Shown: positions 24,034 through 35,786 of the stretch, piece after piece
How positions within the stretch are numbered: the stretch's first letter is position 1
How the letters are laid out: each line of letters starts with the position of its first letter
Assembly: GCA_010015805.1 (NCBI GenBank)
Contig: ML978126.1
Span: 186,001-250,000, forward strand
Source of the DNA: Rhizodiscina lignyota
Taxonomy: Eukaryota; Ascomycota; Dothideomycetes; Aulographales; Rhizodiscinaceae
DNA length: 64,000 nt
Reading direction: 5' to 3'
Made by a program: the position numbers and the translations under genes
Notes under the pieces: model-generated
Told to the model about the DNA's origin: nothing
Seen by the model: only the letters and a program-made list of their open reading frames with translations
The model's database searches: none

Positions 24034-27000
24034 ATGATGGCTTTCTCCTCCAAGTACGAAGACCTCGTCGGCGGCGCTGGCCGGGATTACAAACAGGCGA
24101 TGAAGGAATGTGAGAGGAAACTCAAGAAAACGCCGAAAGAGCCATCTTTACTAGTTAGTCAATCCCTCCAAGCTTTTGAATCTTGTTAACAATCGATTTA
24201 GCTATTCAAGGCGTTCATATTCCTTAAGCAGCGGCAGTACGAGCATGCGGAAGAGCAATGTGCCCAATTCAGCAAGTTGGACCCTCCAATCACTGAACAA
24301 CGGTTCATCGACGAGATTCATGATGTCTATGCCAAAGTTACTCTCGCCCAAGGGAAGAGCCTGCTGTCCTCTGACAAGTCGATATATGCCCTCTGGGAGA
24401 ATCTTCTCAAAGCAGCTGGCCCGAGCCGAAAGAGGGAACTCCAGGAGCATATTTTCAGCACGTCGGCAGCTTTGGGTTTTTGGGAGACCGCTCAAAAGGT
24501 TTACTTTTCTTTAATGAACTAACCAGAAGTGATTTCTAATATATCACAGGCACTCATCGCTCTTAAGAAGGACAGCCCAAACGATTCAAGAATCTTCTTT
24601 ACCCACATCCTTATCACACAACTTCTCTCACGCATCTATGGACTTCGCGGTGATTCAATGCGTAAGCAATTGTTTCAAAGCATGGCCTTCAAAACGCTTG
24701 CTGGCGCTGTCCAGACTACTTTGAAAGAGTCAAATCCAAACGGGTTGATTAACAACACACAGCACCTACGATTCATCACGCAAGTCTACAGGGAGCAAGA
24801 AAAATACATGGAGCTCCTCGAAGTACTCGACAATCCTCAAATAGGCTTATTATCCCCACTTGGAAAGGCCGACATTGAGTTCCTGCACGCCCGCTTAGAA
24901 TGTTTATTTGCCCTCGAGATGTGGGAAGAGCTTGCCGGTGCAAGTGTACTAAGTGTTACTTCCGGTGTTGCTTTCCCTGGTATGGCAGGAAGATGGAGGT
25001 ATGACTGGAAGATTTGGGAATACATTGCGCTCGCGCATGTCAAGTTCGACTCGGAGAAGTGAGCATCTTATCGGATTGGAGAGGGCGAGAACACTGATAC
25101 ATGATCTTACAGATCGCAACCCGTGTTTCACTCCTTCTTCACCGAATTTGAGAAGGTAGTCGATTATTCGTCATCGAAGTCCCGACCAGTATGGCTTTCC
25201 GCGTTGACTTATACTCTACGTATCCCAGACAACGCGAAATATGAAAGACACACACTATTTCACTACTGCTTGGAGTATCTCAGACGTCATCACTTTCAGC
25301 GCTACTGTTTCAACGACCTGCGCAGCTTTGTGGAGAGGCTTGATGAAAAAGAAATGAGAAGATTTCAGAACCAGTGTCGCAAATTGGCATCCTCTTGCCA
25401 ACCCGGCCAGTCTGGGCAAGACACGGCAGATATGTGGGCAGTTTCTGAGCTCAACTCTCTGAAGTTTGATTACTTGCTCAGTGTAGTGTGCATTAAGCAC
25501 CCTGAGCAGTCCGTGGTTGAAGCTTTCATTCTCAATACGCTTCGCTTCTGCAAAGTCCAGCAAAAGCTCGACGGCGACTCTTACGTCCTGGATGAAGCGT
25601 GCCTCCTCGCGGCATCTGCGCTTGAGTTCCTGGCGGCTGGTGCCGACGAAGATGTACAGTCTGCAGCCCCTCAAATCCGAACAGTACAAGCGTTTTACCT
25701 TGTTCACGATATGCTTTATTTCAACCCTCGGAATTACAATGCGCGAGTCTTGCTGATAAAGCTTGCCCGCACGCTTGGGCTTGTCTCGGTTGCAATGGAG
25801 AATTATCAGGAACTGGGTATTCGGGAGATACAGAACGAGACTCTTTCACATCTTCTCTTCAATCGAATATCGTGGATACATCCTTTCGAGGTGTCCGGTC
25901 CGGAACGTCGGAAACTCGACGGCATGATTGCAGATCCGTACAAAGGACTCGGCAAGGTTCTCACCTGGTACGATGTAGCTTGTGAGAAGATCAATGGATT
26001 TCTGGGGGCAGATATCGACAACTATCGTTACGATAAGGCAGTAGAGTTCTACAACTTGAAATCTGGACTACAAAATAGTCTATGGAAACAAATGGCTGCC
26101 ATAGAAAGGCGGAGAATTGCCCGTCTGACGGATAGGCCTTATGACGAAGCCGACAGTATTGATTCACTACTAGGTAAGCATCGTTCCAGCGCCATATATT
26201 GGTTTTAATTCATGAAAGCGACATTAATTAATTGCTTTCTAGATTCCTGGATTGGTGGAGCAGTGGATCTCAGGGACCATGTCCAGACTTCATTCTCCGC
26301 GTCCGGTCAAGCACACGACTTGCGCGGGGAATACGAAGGGGTAACTATGTCCTTTCCCCATTGTGAATCATACTAATGGCGCTCTAGCGCATGTGGGTTA
26401 GCCTAATGAGCCACTCAGATATTGCCGAATCAATGCTGGTAGCTCGGGATCCAGTCGCGGAATGGAAGACTGTGCAGATTCAGACGAGAGCTATTGACGC
26501 CTTCAATTCAGGGAAAGCATTGGAGTTGTTGGCATTTTTGTCGGAATTCCTGGGATTCGAGCAAGCGACAATTCAATTCTGGACCGGTCTCGCGGGACCA
26601 TGCGTCGTGGTCGCGAAGGGCGACCCCGAAGGCATGAGCGAGTCGCAGCGTACGACAAAAGCGAGGACAGTAGTCTCGGCTTTTGGCGAGGTTGAGAAGA
26701 TGATCCAGGGTATGGGCCTTCCAGATGCATCTGAATATGTGACCTTGCCCGACGAGTACTTGCTGGAGAGCCTCATTCAAGTGCTCGAAATCCAAAAGTT
26801 CTCTCATAAGTTTCTCGATGCAGCTATTATGCAGTCGAAAAACAAGAATCATCTTCTCTACCGAAAGGTCCCGGTCGAGCGCGCCGAAAAGATCAAGTTA
26901 TTGATCAAGACGAGGGCTGAAGGCTTGCGGAGATTTGTACAGGGATGGAAAGATTACCTTGTGAGGAACGAGCGGGAAGTCTTTTCGGACAGGATCTTCA

Positions 27001-27125
27001 AGGATAAGATTGGAATGGAACTCAAGAAGCTAATCGGCAAGAACAGCATAGAGGGACATATTCTGGTGTTTCGGAATAGTGCGCTGGATTCACTCGATGG
27101 CTTGTTGAAGATCAAGGTGCCTTGA
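24034..27125 (+). CDS. N-terminal acetyltransferase B auxiliary subunit Naa25/Mdm20
   Basis: Six exons (24034-24153, 24202-24498, 24550-25058, 25113-26173, 26243-26340, 26388-27125) join in frame to about 940 residues. The N-terminal part is TPR-like: DYKQAMKECERKLKKTP, then LFKAFIFLKQRQYEHAEEQC and ALGFWETAQKALIALKKD. The central block (RLECLFALEMWEEL, FFTEFEKVVDYSSSKSRPVW, RCKLAS-like linker, RTLGLVSVAMENYQELGIRE) and SWIGGAVDLRDHVQT fit Mdm20/Naa25. That subunit anchors the catalytic Naa20 to ribosomes so NatB can acetylate nascent chains starting Met-Asp/Glu/Asn/Gln, which affects actin and tropomyosin function. Two in-frame ATGs occur at 24034 and 24037. The family call is from pattern memory. 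Confidence 0.8.
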
Positions 27126-27680
27126 GGGACGTCGTCTCACATCATATGGTGCATGGAACTTAGCGGCGCATGATCAGTATCAAAGACGGTCGCGACTTGT
27201 CCTTTTTGGGATACCATAACGTAGAAATTACATTTTACTGGACTCCGATGTCAAAGAACTCGAAGCGAGGGAAATTGTCTTCAAAAGCTTGAATTCGTAT
27301 TCTCGGATAGCTCCCATGAAGAGTGCACAGCGTCGACGTTTATGCAGTTCGCATTGAATGAGGATACAACTTGTCCGTTCGATATTCTGCTCTTTTGGCA
27401 TAGCCATCTTCGTCACGGTTGAGCCCACTTCGTGACTCCAACGTCAGAAATAAAACCTGTTCAGCTTGTTCTCGTGGCTGCGTAATAAGCAAATCCATTG
27501 CGTAGGACAAGAGAAGCATCCCTCCTTTCCAAATCCCAGCCTTAGCTGCGCCCTTTCAAGCATTACTCACGTCTAAAACTGGCCTGACGTGATCGAGGCT
27601 CGTCATCATAATCACTCCCTTGCAGTTGCATCAATCTCCCCGAACCATAAAGGTGGATGGCAAACGAGAAAAATCTTCTC
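27126..27680. other. Convergent 3' flanks of Naa25 and LSM5
   Basis: 555 bp with only a 66-codon minus-strand frame and no recognisable gene. Confidence 0.45.
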
Positions 27681-28194
27681 TCAAGAGGCAGAAGCGACAG
27701 GTCCTTCGCCGCCTGGAATTAACTGAATATTAAGTGAGCGAAAATTGGAAGCCGACATTGTAAATTTGTGAGATCTTACCATGCAGATGTTGTTGCCATT
27801 CAATAGGATCTTCGATAGCTTCATCTGAGAGCCGGTATAGTCGCTAAGGAACAGTCAGAAACATAGTGAGTGGCATGAAGGTGTTCAACGCACAACTCCG
27901 TTACGTCTTCGAGGACCATATCTTGTTCACGTCAGTGAGGCCTTCCACTCTAAGGGAACGAGGAGAATACATACTGACATAGTCATCGAATCCCAGCAGT
28001 GTGCCGCTGAATTCTAGAGAGGTGTCAGAGAAATGATATTCCGATGACTGCCACGAGCTTGTTACCTTTGTCGCCTTTCATGATGACCCATATTCTCGAA
28101 CCAACGCATTTATCGATCAGCTCTTATGCAAGGTCAGTATTGCCAGATTTATATTATTCAGTCACTAACCTAATGGCAAAAGTTGTGAAGCCAT
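27681..28194 (-). CDS. LSM5: U6 snRNA-associated Sm-like protein LSm5
   Basis: Six small exons (28194-28170, 28122-28066, 28013-27975, 27921-27894, 27843-27780, 27722-27681) total 255 nt and encode 84 residues. The translated product runs [60 protein letters not shown] and GNNICMLIPGGEGP. This covers the Sm1 motif ([14 protein letters not shown]) and the Sm2 motif (KILLNGNNICMLIPG) of LSm5, at the normal family length. LSm5 is part of the LSm2-8 ring on U6 snRNA and the LSm1-7 ring in cytoplasmic mRNA decapping. Exons as short as 25-28 nt make it invisible to simple ORF scans. Confidence 0.93.
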
Positions 28195-28766
28195 TTTGTA
28201 GACGGTTGTGGAGATGTGGAAAGAGTTGAACGAGGGCGAAGTGTATTTATGCACTAGCGCGAGAGTAATTTTAGACTAAAGCGGCTAAAGCATCTCAGGT
28301 TTTAAATTTTGAAGACCCCCATCTGCCTTTGTGAAGGGTAGGACGCGACGCCTCTGGATTATATCCTTCGGGCTATTACACGATAGACTCAGAGGACTGA
28401 GATGGAGGGGAATGCTGCACTGCTCACTCAAGGCCAGCTCTCAGCTTCGGCGATCCAACTCGCGCATTTGCATATTCCCATGGCGATGGCACCGTTTCAT
28501 AGTGCAACAAGGGCTCGGTGTACATCCTTCAACTCCTCAATTGGCCAGTGATAATTGCTACAAGTATGCCATAGGACATGTAGAGTTATATCAGAGCTAA
28601 TTAGAACAGTCTTCAAAAGCGATGCAGACACCAGCGGCCTTTTCTGCCTCATCCATCCACACCTTCGTCGCTCCTTACCGACGGCTGTTCCAATTTCGAG
28701 ACGTTCAGGCCAACCAATGGGCCATATGGAGGCCAGGGCAACAGCTATGCCTGGAGAGTCCGCAGG
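28195..28766. other. Intergenic region, LSM5 promoter and 5' region of the exonuclease gene
   Basis: Contains the LSM5 promoter on the left. On the right, the frame of the exonuclease stays open upstream of its first ATG back to a stop near 28602, without another ATG, so an upstream exon or non-ATG start is possible. Confidence 0.4.
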
Positions 28767-31700
28767 ATGGGACTACTGGAGGGGCAAGCACCGATACGAT
28801 TTAAGACACTCCCATGCGCGCGTCCTACCCGCGTGCGGCTTTTTAGCAGTTCAACACGATGCCTGGAACGCCGATTCGGACCTGCTCGGGCTGTCAGGCG
28901 TTCTGTAGGCCCCATAAATCCCGCTGCAATTGTGAAGGCTCAGGTGAATGCAGCACACGCAGAAAAGAAAGCAGTGGAATACAATCAATGGAGAGAGAGG
29001 GCAAAGCAGGTGCTGGCAGCACACTCCAATCAAAGAGCGCTGGCGGAAGCCCGATTGTTACGGCAGAGACGCGAGAAGGCAATGGCCGCAGATAACGCCA
29101 GGACGCTAGCAGAAGCGGCGCTCCAGACGCAGTGGAAGCTGAACAGTGCACGTCAGTTGGCAGCAAATGATGCCGTAGGAGAGAGGCGACTTCGACAGGA
29201 AGAGGACGAGAAGCGGCGGAGACGGGAAGTCGATCAGTTGACTATCCAAAGAGCCTTAGACTCGATCAGGGCGCTAGACACGAAAAGAGAGTTACGGTTG
29301 AAAGACCAGCGGGGCAGAATTCGCCTTATCAGCACAAGCGACGAGGTTGCTGAGAGAGCAAAGGCTCGCAGTAGCTATGAGAGTTTACACGATCTTTTCG
29401 ATCCTGCCGTGAAAGATGCGGCTGCTATCCGAACGTTGCTGGGCAAACTGGTGTTGCCTTTCGAGCATCGAGAGCGCAGTTTGAAGCAATTAACCGATCT
29501 TATGGCTCGAGCACGAGAGTCTGTGACGGGTTTGTTGCAGATGATCCTCACCAAGCCTTCTGATTCGGCCACAGCGCCCGCACGGGCTGCGAATTCCGTC
29601 CTGCAAGGAGCTTCTCACATTCTTGAGAAGATCTATCTCCACAGCCGTTACGAGACCCGCTATATGAAGTATAAATTGGTCGAGTATCGGCGACAATGCA
29701 ATGATGTCCTGAGCGCTTCACACCAAGCCAGAGACTTGATCAGATTCAAACGCTTTGTCTATAAAAACTCCGCCAGTATTTCGCCCGAGCATTATCTGGA
29801 CACCCTAGACTTTCAATTCAGATATCTCTCCAATCAATACCTGCATGCCGCAGAATCATTAGAGGACGAGGCTCATCGGCTCGTGGAAGTAAGCCCTCTC
29901 AACTCAACCTACGAAGATTTCGCTCAAACCGACTTTCGGACCGGAACCTATGGTCCAACTGGATACCTTATAAAAATCACACCGACAGACTCGGGATGCT
30001 TACAGCAGACTGGGGGTGCCAAATTCACTAGGATCCTACGAAAGATAACTGAACGTGCCCGAGTATCAAAGTCAATCGTCGACAATCAGATTTCTGGCCA
30101 GTATGGCCTATCCAGACGACTGGCTGTAAGGCGGTTACTCGACGCATCTCTGCTGGAGCAAGCGCGGTTCCGCTGGTCGACTTCCATTAACGATCACGTA
30201 AGAGCTTTGAACCGCTTGACAGGCGGCCTCCGGGCTATTCGGGCCAACGACTTGGGTGAACTGCCACCAACGATCGTGCGTGAGCGGCTTATGATTTTCG
30301 ATACAATTGTATCGGAATTGCTGCATGTCATCTGGGAAGTGGGAGACGCAGTCCGTGATTACAACAGGGCCCTGAACGAAAGACTGGGCATCGATGATCA
30401 GAAAGGCTTACTTCAAGACCAAGCAGCTTCGTTACGGACATTCATCTTGACAAGACTGGAACAGATGGAGGTACAAAATGTGGCTTCAAGGCGAAATTCA
30501 ATTGCCACAGCGGCAAGCATTCGTCGCATTTCGAGTTCCGCTAAGAGGGAAACTGGTCCTGCGTTGCGGGAGAAAGCTGCTATAAAACTACTTTCTAGAA
30601 GGAGAAGGCGTCGAGGTTCCACTAGCATGAGTGGTGACCGTCCGGACGTCAAATCTAAAAAGGCGTCCGAACCTCATTCTTTCGATGAAGGCAAACTACA
30701 CGCCTTTACAGAAGAGACTCGGAAATGGCGCGCCGTCAAAATTGACGCGGCAACTGGCGCTGGAGGGAAGCAAACAGACGTCAACCAAGGAGGAAATGAT
30801 GCAGCTGCAGGATCATCTTCATCGACCATCAAATTTAAGTCCTTTAGATCTATAAAGCTCTCATCGCAGCCGAAGGATAACGCGACCATTCAATTGAACC
30901 ACGCTAAAGAAGAAAAGCCGCGCTCCGTTTTGAGATTACGAGAGACCAGATCGGCAAAAAGAAAAGCGGCCAGAAGGAAGCAGCGAGAAGACAACGTACG
31001 ACATGAACTTGGCGCCGCAGCTCAAAGGAACAAAATAGTGCAAGAAGAAGATCGATGGGGTGTACCAACTGGAGATGCTGATACTGTCGGTTTCGGTGGA
31101 TTTCGCCCAAGTACACCCTGGCAGTTACCAGTTGGTGTACTAGGAAAGGAACATGCCCTCATGGAGGCAGAAGACATGAGCCCATCCGAGGATTCTGAAA
31201 TTTGCAAGGACCGAATGGAGCGCGCCCCTCTTTCATTCCAAATCCCCGAGGAAGTTCTAAGCCGAGCTCTACACGCGCCTCCAGGAGCGCAAATTGCATA
31301 CTGGAGCCATGATATATACCGAGGGCCAAATGGGGAGAAAGTGCTCGTTCACTACTGCAAATCAAAAGCAACTGTTGAGCAAGTCGCACAGCTCTTCCTC
31401 GCAGAACCAGTCGTCGGTTTCGACATTGAGTGGGCCCCATATGCGAAACCAAATATGGGGCCCAAGGCTAACACGTCTCTCATTCAGTTGGCCTGTGAGA
31501 ACCGTATTGCTCTCCTCCACATCGCGCTTCACAAGGGCGAGGGGGTCGAGAATTTGGTCGCACCGTCGTTGAAGCAAATTCTTGAATCTCCGGACATAGT
31601 GAAGACTGGGGTGTCGATTGGTTCCGATTGCACGCGCCTGGAAGAATCGCTCAAGATTAAGGTCAAAGGGAGACTGGAACTGAGCCATTTGCATAAGCTT

Positions 31701-32696
31701 GTCAAGTACCGTGACACAGAGCCACATCTGGTTAACAAACAACTCGTTTCCCTTGCAAGACAAGTGGAAGAACATCTGGCACTACCGCTGCTCAAAGGCG
31801 GCGTGAGGACAAGTGACTGGAGCAGGGAGTTGACGCACGAGCAGGTGAGGTACGCCGCGACCGATGCATATGCTGGGTACCGGTTGTTTGATGTGTTGGA
31901 GAGGAAGCGGCTGTCCATGACACCGGTTCCGCCAAAGCCGCACTTCGTCGAGCTTGGATTACCCATTGACCTGGGCAAGACGGTCCCGCCGCGAGAGACG
32001 AAGAAGAGCGATCGCAGTGTCGGAGGAGTGGATTCTTCCGATATGACAAGTTCCGATAAAACACCAAACGATGCGGCAACCACATGCTCGAGCAATCGTC
32101 CGGACATTGAGGTTCCTATCCCAGATGAATTCAATCAAAATGTCGACAAAGTGCAACCTACCAAGGCGTCTCCTGATGCGGGTGGGAGCATGCCAACGCT
32201 TGTCGGACGTCTCCTCGATCGATTCTGGCGGAGGGGGGATAAGAAACAAGCCTCGGACAATGGATCTGCAGACCGGACAAGAACAGTTGATCAGCGAGAA
32301 GCACAGGTACAACCCGAATCTGGACCGGTATCCTCGAAGGTCGACCGCGCTGCGATGAAAAAGCACCAGTCTCCCATCAAAGCTCCCGAAGTAGAGCAAG
32401 CGGAGGCTTGGATTGCTGAGTATGAGGCAAGCCTTTCACCTCCGCGCACTCTCAGAGCCTCTCGTACCCAACTGAGGGCGTATGCTCTGTGGCAGTTTCA
32501 CGGGTTATCCGTGAGAGAGGCGGCAGCGGTACTTCGTGATCCACCCTTGAAAGAATCGACAGTAGCTTCGTACATTATGGAAGCCATTCGCGTAGAGCAA
32601 CTCGATTTCAAGAAAGAGCGTTTGTTAGAGGTTTATGCAATGGTCCCATGGCAGGCTCTGGGAATGTACCGAACTCTTATGAGTCGCCTGAAATAG
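28767..32696 (+). CDS. WRN-type 3'-5' exonuclease with C-terminal helix-turn-helix, probably mitochondrial
   Basis: A single 1309-codon frame. The N-terminus is arginine-rich and Ser-rich with no acids for about 30 residues (RVRLFSSSTRCLERRF), as in mitochondrial presequences. About 550 residues of helical, charged sequence follow, then a disordered Lys/Ser region. A DEDDy exonuclease domain occupies roughly residues 860-1070: FDIEWAPY (first D and E), GVSIGSDCTRLEESL (second D) and YAATDAYAGYRLFDVL (Tyr plus last D). The last ~85 residues (AYALWQFHGLSVREAAAVLR, then STVASYIMEAI) form a helix-turn-helix like that at the end of some RecQ helicases, yet no helicase motifs exist. It should degrade DNA or RNA 3' ends. 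Frame remains open upstream of the chosen ATG, so the true start may differ. Confidence 0.82.
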   Translation: MGLLEGQAPIRFKTLPCARPTRVRLFSSSTRCLERRFGPARAVRRSVGPINPAAIVKAQVNAAHAEKKAVEYNQWRERAKQVLAAHSNQRALAEARLLRQRREKAMAADNARTLAEAALQTQWKLNSARQLAANDAVGERRLRQEEDEKRRRREVDQLTIQRALDSIRALDTKRELRLKDQRGRIRLISTSDEVAERAKARSSYESLHDLFDPAVKDAAAIRTLLGKLVLPFEHRERSLKQLTDLMARARESVTGLLQMILTKPSDSATAPARAANSVLQGASHILEKIYLHSRYETRYMKYKLVEYRRQCNDVLSASHQARDLIRFKRFVYKNSASISPEHYLDTLDFQFRYLSNQYLHAAESLEDEAHRLVEVSPLNSTYEDFAQTDFRTGTYGPTGYLIKITPTDSGCLQQTGGAKFTRILRKITERARVSKSIVDNQISGQYGLSRRLAVRRLLDASLLEQARFRWSTSINDHVRALNRLTGGLRAIRANDLGELPPTIVRERLMIFDTIVSELLHVIWEVGDAVRDYNRALNERLGIDDQKGLLQDQAASLRTFILTRLEQMEVQNVASRRNSIATAASIRRISSSAKRETGPALREKAAIKLLSRRRRRRGSTSMSGDRPDVKSKKASEPHSFDEGKLHAFTEETRKWRAVKIDAATGAGGKQTDVNQGGNDAAAGSSSSTIKFKSFRSIKLSSQPKDNATIQLNHAKEEKPRSVLRLRETRSAKRKAARRKQREDNVRHELGAAAQRNKIVQEEDRWGVPTGDADTVGFGGFRPSTPWQLPVGVLGKEHALMEAEDMSPSEDSEICKDRMERAPLSFQIPEEVLSRALHAPPGAQIAYWSHDIYRGPNGEKVLVHYCKSKATVEQVAQLFLAEPVVGFDIEWAPYAKPNMGPKANTSLIQLACENRIALLHIALHKGEGVENLVAPSLKQILESPDIVKTGVSIGSDCTRLEESLKIKVKGRLELSHLHKLVKYRDTEPHLVNKQLVSLARQVEEHLALPLLKGGVRTSDWSRELTHEQVRYAATDAYAGYRLFDVLERKRLSMTPVPPKPHFVELGLPIDLGKTVPPRETKKSDRSVGGVDSSDMTSSDKTPNDAATTCSSNRPDIEVPIPDEFNQNVDKVQPTKASPDAGGSMPTLVGRLLDRFWRRGDKKQASDNGSADRTRTVDQREAQVQPESGPVSSKVDRAAMKKHQSPIKAPEVEQAEAWIAEYEASLSPPRTLRASRTQLRAYALWQFHGLSVREAAAVLRDPPLKESTVASYIMEAIRVEQLDFKKERLLEVYAMVPWQALGMYRTLMSRLK

Positions 32697-33829
32697 AGCG
32701 ACGATAGTCTTCGGTTTGTATATATACGAGACAGCAATGGCCGATACCCTTGCCTTTCTATAGATGTTATAGAACCGTTCAAGAAGAGCCAGATCTCATC
32801 TACTTCGGGTCGCTCGGGAGGAACCGATAGTGACCCGCTGTGCAGCGGCATCTAGCGCGCCTCAACGCTTTCCCCAGACTTTCGTGCATGTCAAGCCTCG
32901 TTATGACTGATGTCATTATGAAATTTCATGTTTCACAGTTTGACTACGTCGTAAGATACATGCAAATCGCAATTTTGGTGATTTATACGTCAGGTGACTT
33001 GATCGTCAACACCTTGCAGCTTGGCCGTCTCCACTTTGCCAAATCCACGACAGCCGTTCCAAAGCTGTGGTCGAAAATGTCATGCTCACTGTTCCAGAAC
33101 ATTGGTTTATGACTGCAGTGGAACATTTCTGCACACCAGGCGTATGGACATTCGATGCATCGCCCTATCTACGTCGTACCTGACCCGAGTGACTAACCCT
33201 GCCTTTTTGCTGATGGGAAGCTATCTCCAGCCAAGTTTCCTATCTATCTCTGCTCCACGATCAGCCCCACCAGCCGCAGCGGGCTTTCTGCCGCCCAGAT
33301 CATTAGAGAATGGTTTCCGCCCAGTTGAGTAAAAGAACCCATTATCTATACGCTAACAGCGGTTCCAGAAGACATTCCTGGGGAGGGCAGGGTTCAATCT
33401 CTCGGATGCTGAGACGCGAGCGGCAACCCTTATCGCGACCTCCAAACAACCCTGCTTTATGCCGTGTGAACGGTTGTGCATGGTCAGGCATATTCCAGAT
33501 ACAGTTGCAGTGGATATGCCCCCGTAACGACCGCTTTTCCATGATCCATTACGCCCAGCTTGCCAAGGGACTGGGGACGTATCCTGGGTGCTGCTACCGG
33601 TAAATCAAGCGAAGCATGAGACAGCCCGCTTCGTTCGATGGCTGGAACGAATGGGAGAGCTGATGTCTGATTTGTAGTTTCGTTCTGGTAAGTCGATGCG
33701 TGAGCATGGATCGAGTGTCAGAGGGATTGACGTCTGACGGTTCATATTTGGATTTCTCGCACCTTTTCTCAGTCCGTTTCTTCTCCTCCCTTCCCTTCTC
33801 CATTGCCTTCAGTCCTGTTGAGAGCAAAG
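32697..33829. other. Intergenic region, exonuclease 3' flank and permease promoter
   Basis: About 1.1 kb with no supported gene. It contains closely spaced GATA cores on the minus strand (33221-33227 and 33240-33250) upstream of the amino-acid permease. Confidence 0.45.
33221..33250 (-). promoter_or_regulatory. Cluster of GATA-type sites upstream of the amino-acid permease
   Basis: The minus strand reads AGATAG at about 33221-33226 and overlapping AGATAG units at 33240-33250, roughly 580-610 bp before the permease start. HGATAR is the target of AreA/NIT2 nitrogen regulators, which commonly control fungal permeases. Short motifs occur by chance, so confidence is low. Confidence 0.3.
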
Positions 33830-35786
33830 ATGGGCAATCCGACGGAAGAAGATGTATATGGAGGGAGCAACGAGAATGGCAATGACAACGGCATCGAGAA
33901 GGACGTTGGGAAAGAGACGCCAGTGTACGAACGAAGAGCTTCGATCACGTCTCAACGAAAAGGCTCTGTCACTGAGACGCTTGGCCATGACCTTTTCGAC
34001 GAGCGATATGAGCGCACGCAGCGTGGTCTCAAGTCGCGCCATGCGCAAATGTAAGTTCGGAATTTCCGAGACAGCGCATGTTGATCTTGGCTGACCCCAC
34101 GTGAATAGGATTGCACTTGGTGGAACGATTGGTACAGGTCTATTCGTCGGGAGTGGTCAGACATTAGCAAGAGGCGGACCGGCCTTCATTCTCAGCGCAT
34201 ACATTTTCATGTCTTTCCTCATCTTCTGCGTTGTTACCGGGATAACTGAAGTCGCCGCGTACCTGCCGACTCCCGGAAGCTCCATGAACCTCTTCGGATA
34301 CCGATACGTTTCACGATCAATGGGATTCTCACTTGGATGGCTATATTTCTATTCGTTGGGTATCCTGGTACCCTACGAGATCACTGCTGCTGGGCTGGTC
34401 ATCGACTATTGGAATCCTCCGGTTAACATTGCGGTTTGGGTGACGATCATGCTTGTCGTGATCGTAGGTCTAAATACCCTTCCCGTGCGGTTCTACGGCG
34501 AAACGGAATTCTGGTTCGCGGGCACAAAGGTGGATAATATCTGAAATGTCATTTGAGAAAAGCGCAGTGCTGACGGACTTTCTCCAGATCATCATGATGA
34601 TTGGCCTCTTGCTCGTGTCGATTGTCATCTTCTTCGGTGGTGAGTTCGGTGTCGCTGGAACTTGGCATGCTGACTCCAGCTGATATGAGTGCACAGGTGG
34701 ACCATCGCACGACCGACTTGGCTTCCGCTATTGGAATCACCCCGGAGCGGCTAATACTTACCTTGCGTCCGGAAACACTGGGCGTTTCCTAGCGTTGCTC
34801 TCTACAGTCGTCTTGTCTGCATTCCCGTTCACCTTTGCTCCAGAGTTGATGGTAGTCACGGGTGGTGAGATGAAAAATCCACGGCGGAACCTCCCAACCG
34901 CTGCTCGCCGTTACATCTATCGCCTTCTGTTCTTCTATATATTCTCTGTTCTCGCAATCGGCGTCATCTGCCCATCGAATGATCCCGCCATAACCGACGG
35001 CGGTGCCGGCGCCGGAAGTTCTGCTTTCGTTATCGGCATCAGGAACGCAGGGATCAATGTCCTCCCCTCGATCATCAATGCCGGCATCATCATCTCCGCC
35101 TGGAGCTCTGGAAACTCCTTCCTGTATCTATCCAGCCGTTCGCTGTACTCGCTCGCTCTGTCGGGGAATGCTCCGTCATTCTTCAAGGCGTGCACCAAGA
35201 GCGGCGTGCCATACCGAGCTGTAGCATGCTCGAGTCTCTTTACAGCCCTCGCATACCTCAATTGCGGAACCTCGGGCGCCATCGTGTTCAATTGGTTCGT
35301 CAACCTGACCAATACTTCAGGCTTCATCTCGTGGATCTGCTGCGGAATCATCCTTCTGAGGTTCCGCAAAGCGGTCAACGCCCAGGGTGTAACGGACTTG
35401 CCATATCGCAGCTGGATGCAGCCGTGGGGTTCTTGGTGTTCAATCGTCGGATTCACATTTCTCTGCCTGATCAACGGGTTCAACGTGTTTTGGCCGCAGT
35501 AAGTGCCCGATCTCTCGAGTGCCGCACGGTCGTGGCAGCCTACTGACATATGCACGACAGGAACTGGAGCGCATCCTCGTTCCTGACCGCTTACATTGGA
35601 ATTCCAATTTTCCTGGTCATCTACTTTGGCCACCGCATTTACACGTGGTCCGATCCGTGGGCGCATGATCCAACAGTGGTGGATCTCCAGACCGGCATGG
35701 CGGAGGTGCTGGCAGAAGAGAAACCGCCGAAGCCGAAAGACCCCAACCAGAAGATATGGGGCTTTATTAAAGGGATCTGGGAGTGA
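33830..35786 (+). CDS. YAT-family amino-acid permease (proline/general amino-acid type)
   Basis: Five exons (33830-34050, 34109-34529, 34588-34639, 34697-35498, 35561-35786) give 573 residues. A hydrophilic acidic/basic N-terminus precedes the first helix, which carries the family signature MIALGGTIGTGLFVGSGQTL. Further hallmarks are PAFILSAYIF, GWLYFYSLGILVPYE, the FFGGGPSHDRLGFRYWNHPG loop, TGGEMKNPRRNLPTA and SSRSLYSLALSGNAP. About 12 hydrophobic segments are expected. The protein imports amino acids with protons at the plasma membrane. The sequence type resembles PrnB/Put4 proline permeases, but specificity cannot be read directly. GATA sites upstream fit nitrogen control. Confidence 0.92.
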
